Shown: positions 61,863 through 64,000 of the stretch, in pieces
Position numbering within the stretch: the stretch's first letter is position 1
Layout: each line of letters opens with the position of its first letter
Assembly: GCA_905182995.1 (NCBI GenBank)
Contig: CAJJDP010000145.1
Span: 1-64,000 of the forward strand
Length of the DNA stretch: 64,000 bases
Direction of reading: 5' to 3'
DNA from: Paramecium octaurelia
Taxonomy: Eukaryota > Ciliophora > Oligohymenophorea > Peniculida > Parameciidae
Made by a program: the position numbers and the translations under genes
The notes under the pieces: model-generated
Database searches by the model: none
What the model was told of the DNA's origin: nothing
What the model saw: the letters and a program-made list of their open reading frames with translations, nothing else

Positions 61863-62728
61863 ATGATTAACAATTACGATATTTCTTTCATCATAGAACC
61901 AGTCGAAAAAAGAGGAGGGCTTTTTCAAGGTTCCATAATTACTGCAACCAACATGAATGCACTAAATTAACACAATATTACATGCGTTCTCTCAGTTTGT
62001 TCTGAATTTAGTAATCCATCATTTTAACTCAAGAAATTTAATATGGTCCAGAGATCAACAATCTAATATTAGATTGCCATGACACTCCTCTCTTTGATAT
62101 GACTCCACTTTTTGAATAAGCTCATGCGTACTTAGAATCATCCAGACAATACACTAATGTTTTAGTCCATTGTCATGCTGGCAAATCAAGATCAACAGCT
62201 ATTGTTGTCTCCTATTTGATGAAAAAAAGAAACCTTAATCTAGAATAAGCCTTAATTTATGTTAAATATTAGAGACCCATAGCCTCTCCAAATCCAGGTT
62301 TCATTAAATAACTTTTACTATATGAATAAAACCTGTATGGTAGAATTACTTCAGTTTTAACAGAATCGATAACTCCCTATTTCCAAATACAACAATAGTT
62401 GTAAGCTATGTCACCAACTAATACTCCTTCAAAATAAAGAACATCAATCTAAGTTTTAGATAATTATTCTGACACAAAAAGGCAACCTTTAAATTCTCCT
62501 ATTAGATCTGTTCCTGCTAGCTTCCCATTAATTGTTTAATCTCCTCCATAATAAAAATAATAAGCCAATCAAGAATAGCCCTAATTTACTACCCCTCAAA
62601 TACAAAAAAATCCAAATTAAAATGCATTTTCATTTCAGTAACCCATTTCTATTCCATTCACTGTTCCAATATCTAAAGAAATTGTTTCTGCAGTTAAGAA
62701 AAATAATGAATAATAAAAAGTTGAGTGA
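61863..62728 (+). CDS. dual-specificity protein phosphatase
   Basis: A 23-bp intron (62011-62033, ending AAG) leaves 280 residues. The catalytic domain (about residues 1-155) has the signature VHCHAGKSRS, with the nucleophile Cys96 and Arg102; an Asp in LDCHDTP (Asp63 or Asp66) is the likely general acid. A Pro/Gln/Ser-rich tail of about 120 residues follows (SPTNTPSKQRTS). Such enzymes remove phosphate from Tyr and Ser/Thr, often of MAP kinases; the substrate here is unknown. The tail may be regulatory. Confidence 0.93.
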
Positions 62729-63133
62729 TAATATTTTAATTTCCAAAATGATTGTTACTTCATTTATATTGAAACAATTATTAGAATTCGAAATTTTCTA
62801 TTAATTCAAAGTTAATTTTAATATTCCATCCATTTAACTTAAAGATTTTGGAGTTCAAATAATCAATTCATAAATTTATATCTGTTCTCCGATGTAATAA
62901 ATTTTATTTTAGAATTAATCTACTGTTAAAATTGCCATAATTCAATTGAAAATAAAAGAAATTAATTGCATCAAAAAGAAGTGAGATAATTATCAAAAAT
63001 TTTCATAATCTAAATAATGAATACTTGAAAGGTTAATAAATATGTTTTTAGTATGTATGTATATATATATATATATGTTTAGTTAGATGTATATTATTAT
63101 TATATTGTGTGTTGAATGTACAATACTAATTGA
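62729..63133. other. intergenic stretch with TA microsatellite
   Basis: About 400 bp between two gene 3' ends. It includes an alternating TA run near 63058-63076 (GTATGTATGTATATA...). Confidence 0.6.
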
Positions 63134-64000
63134 TCATTCACCTCCTGCTGATTTGGATCCTGGGGCAACAAATTATTAGATTTCATCATAGAGGACTAAG
63201 ACAAGTGATGCACCGATTCCTCTGAAGAAATTTGAAAGGGCTCCTTTGAAGAAGGCTTTAGTTCCTTCATTCTTAGCAATTTTGACAGCACAATCAAGTG
63301 TATTTTTATAAAGAACATCTGCTCTTCCTATAAAATAGATAAATAATTATTGATTACCAGATTGCATCATCATTCTTCTTCTGATTGTATCTAAAGGATA
63401 AGAAATAACACCAGCTGTTCCTGTAATGAATTAGGCGACAATGAATTTGGCAATAATGTTTCCCATCATTGGATGTTTAAAGATTGTTCCCTTTGCTGTG
63501 TCATATGTACCAAAATAGACTCCTCTATATACTACAATTCCCAAAACTGAAACTCCAAATCCTCTATACAATCCGATGAATCCATCTGATTTATATACTT
63601 TACTCAAACAATCTGTTAAGCCATTAAATTGTCTGTCAGCCTTCTTACCAATATCTGCAGCTAATCTTGTTCTTGCAAAATCGAGTGGATAAACAACTAT
63701 CAAAGATGTTGCACCAGCTGCACCACCTGAAGCCATATTTCCTAAGAAAAAGAGGAATTTCTCCTTTCTTGGGTCTTAATAATATTGAAATAATAAATAC
63801 CAAATGGACAGAGAAGCTTCTTATAGGCATCTTTGAAGGCAAAGTTCAATGCTTAAGTTGGGAAATATCTGATGACATTGGCCAAATTACCTCTCCATAA
63901 AGCTGATAAACCCTTTTATTTTTATTATATAATATACTTCTTCTTTTGGGACTCTGATGAAGCAATCAACAATACCATTGTATTTCTTGGCTCCTCCTTC
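63134..64000 (-). CDS. mitochondrial ADP/ATP carrier, 5' end outside window
   Basis: The visible 262 codons (introns 63913-63937, 63775-63800 and 63328-63357) cover most of the protein and start inside the first repeat ([20 protein letters not shown]). The carrier signatures [10 protein letters not shown] and [14 protein letters not shown] are present; RRRMMM is the diagnostic ADP/ATP-exchanger motif. The protein swaps ATP for ADP across the inner mitochondrial membrane. The first two introns end AAG, which this conserved alignment makes certain (PKEE-GLSAL and CPF-DPRKE). Confidence 0.96.

Overview
The window is macronuclear-type DNA of a ciliate, almost certainly a Paramecium. It is very AT-rich. 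Conserved proteins read through dense in-frame TAA and TAG (glutamine) and end only at TGA, so nuclear code 6 applies. Genes are packed tens of bases apart and are cut by introns of 19-34 bp that begin GTA or GT and end NAG. Reading frames computed with the standard code are fragments of longer genes. I retranslated with TGA as the only stop and placed introns where a frame change meets GT...AG. In every resolved gene the exon total divides by three.

Layout. 344-2240: an unrecognised gene (-) and a diverged double-ubiquitin gene (+). 2806-4190: remains of a membrane-protein gene. 4201-7036: an MFS transporter and an unresolved gene. 7559-12581: relic of a Tc1/mariner-IS630-type transposase and an unrecognised gene, each duplicated around a single N. 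12833-14460: an unrecognised gene and a frameshifted SAXO-like gene. 14521-25305: a dense run of conserved genes: HIRA, a small basic protein, BMS1, prefoldin subunit 5, an RRM/RS-like protein and AND-1/WDHD1. 26568-36351: a 1421-residue membrane glycoprotein, ER glucosidase I (GH63), a 17-beta-HSD-type reductase, histone H3 and two unrecognised genes. 36525-38599: a cyclin gene that appears twice because of a third N-flanked duplication. 40308-53847: two giant cysteine-rich membrane proteins transcribed away from each other. 54543-56437: a multi-exon gene of MORN-like repeats. 57575-60619: a FAM13-like coiled-coil gene inside a fourth N-flanked duplication, plus a neighbour. 61863-64000: a dual-specificity phosphatase and a mitochondrial ADP/ATP carrier that runs off the edge.

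The genes do not form one pathway. Chromatin and replication genes (HIRA, H3, AND-1) and ribosome, folding and RNA genes (BMS1, PFDN5, RRM/RS) lie close together but look like ordinary housekeeping loci in a compact genome. The most notable points are four single-N direct duplications that look like assembly artefacts, splice acceptors that are not TAG, head-to-head gene pairs about 20 bp apart, the degenerate ubiquitin, the divergent pair of cysteine-rich surface proteins, and the transposase relic. I found no clearly new multi-gene system.
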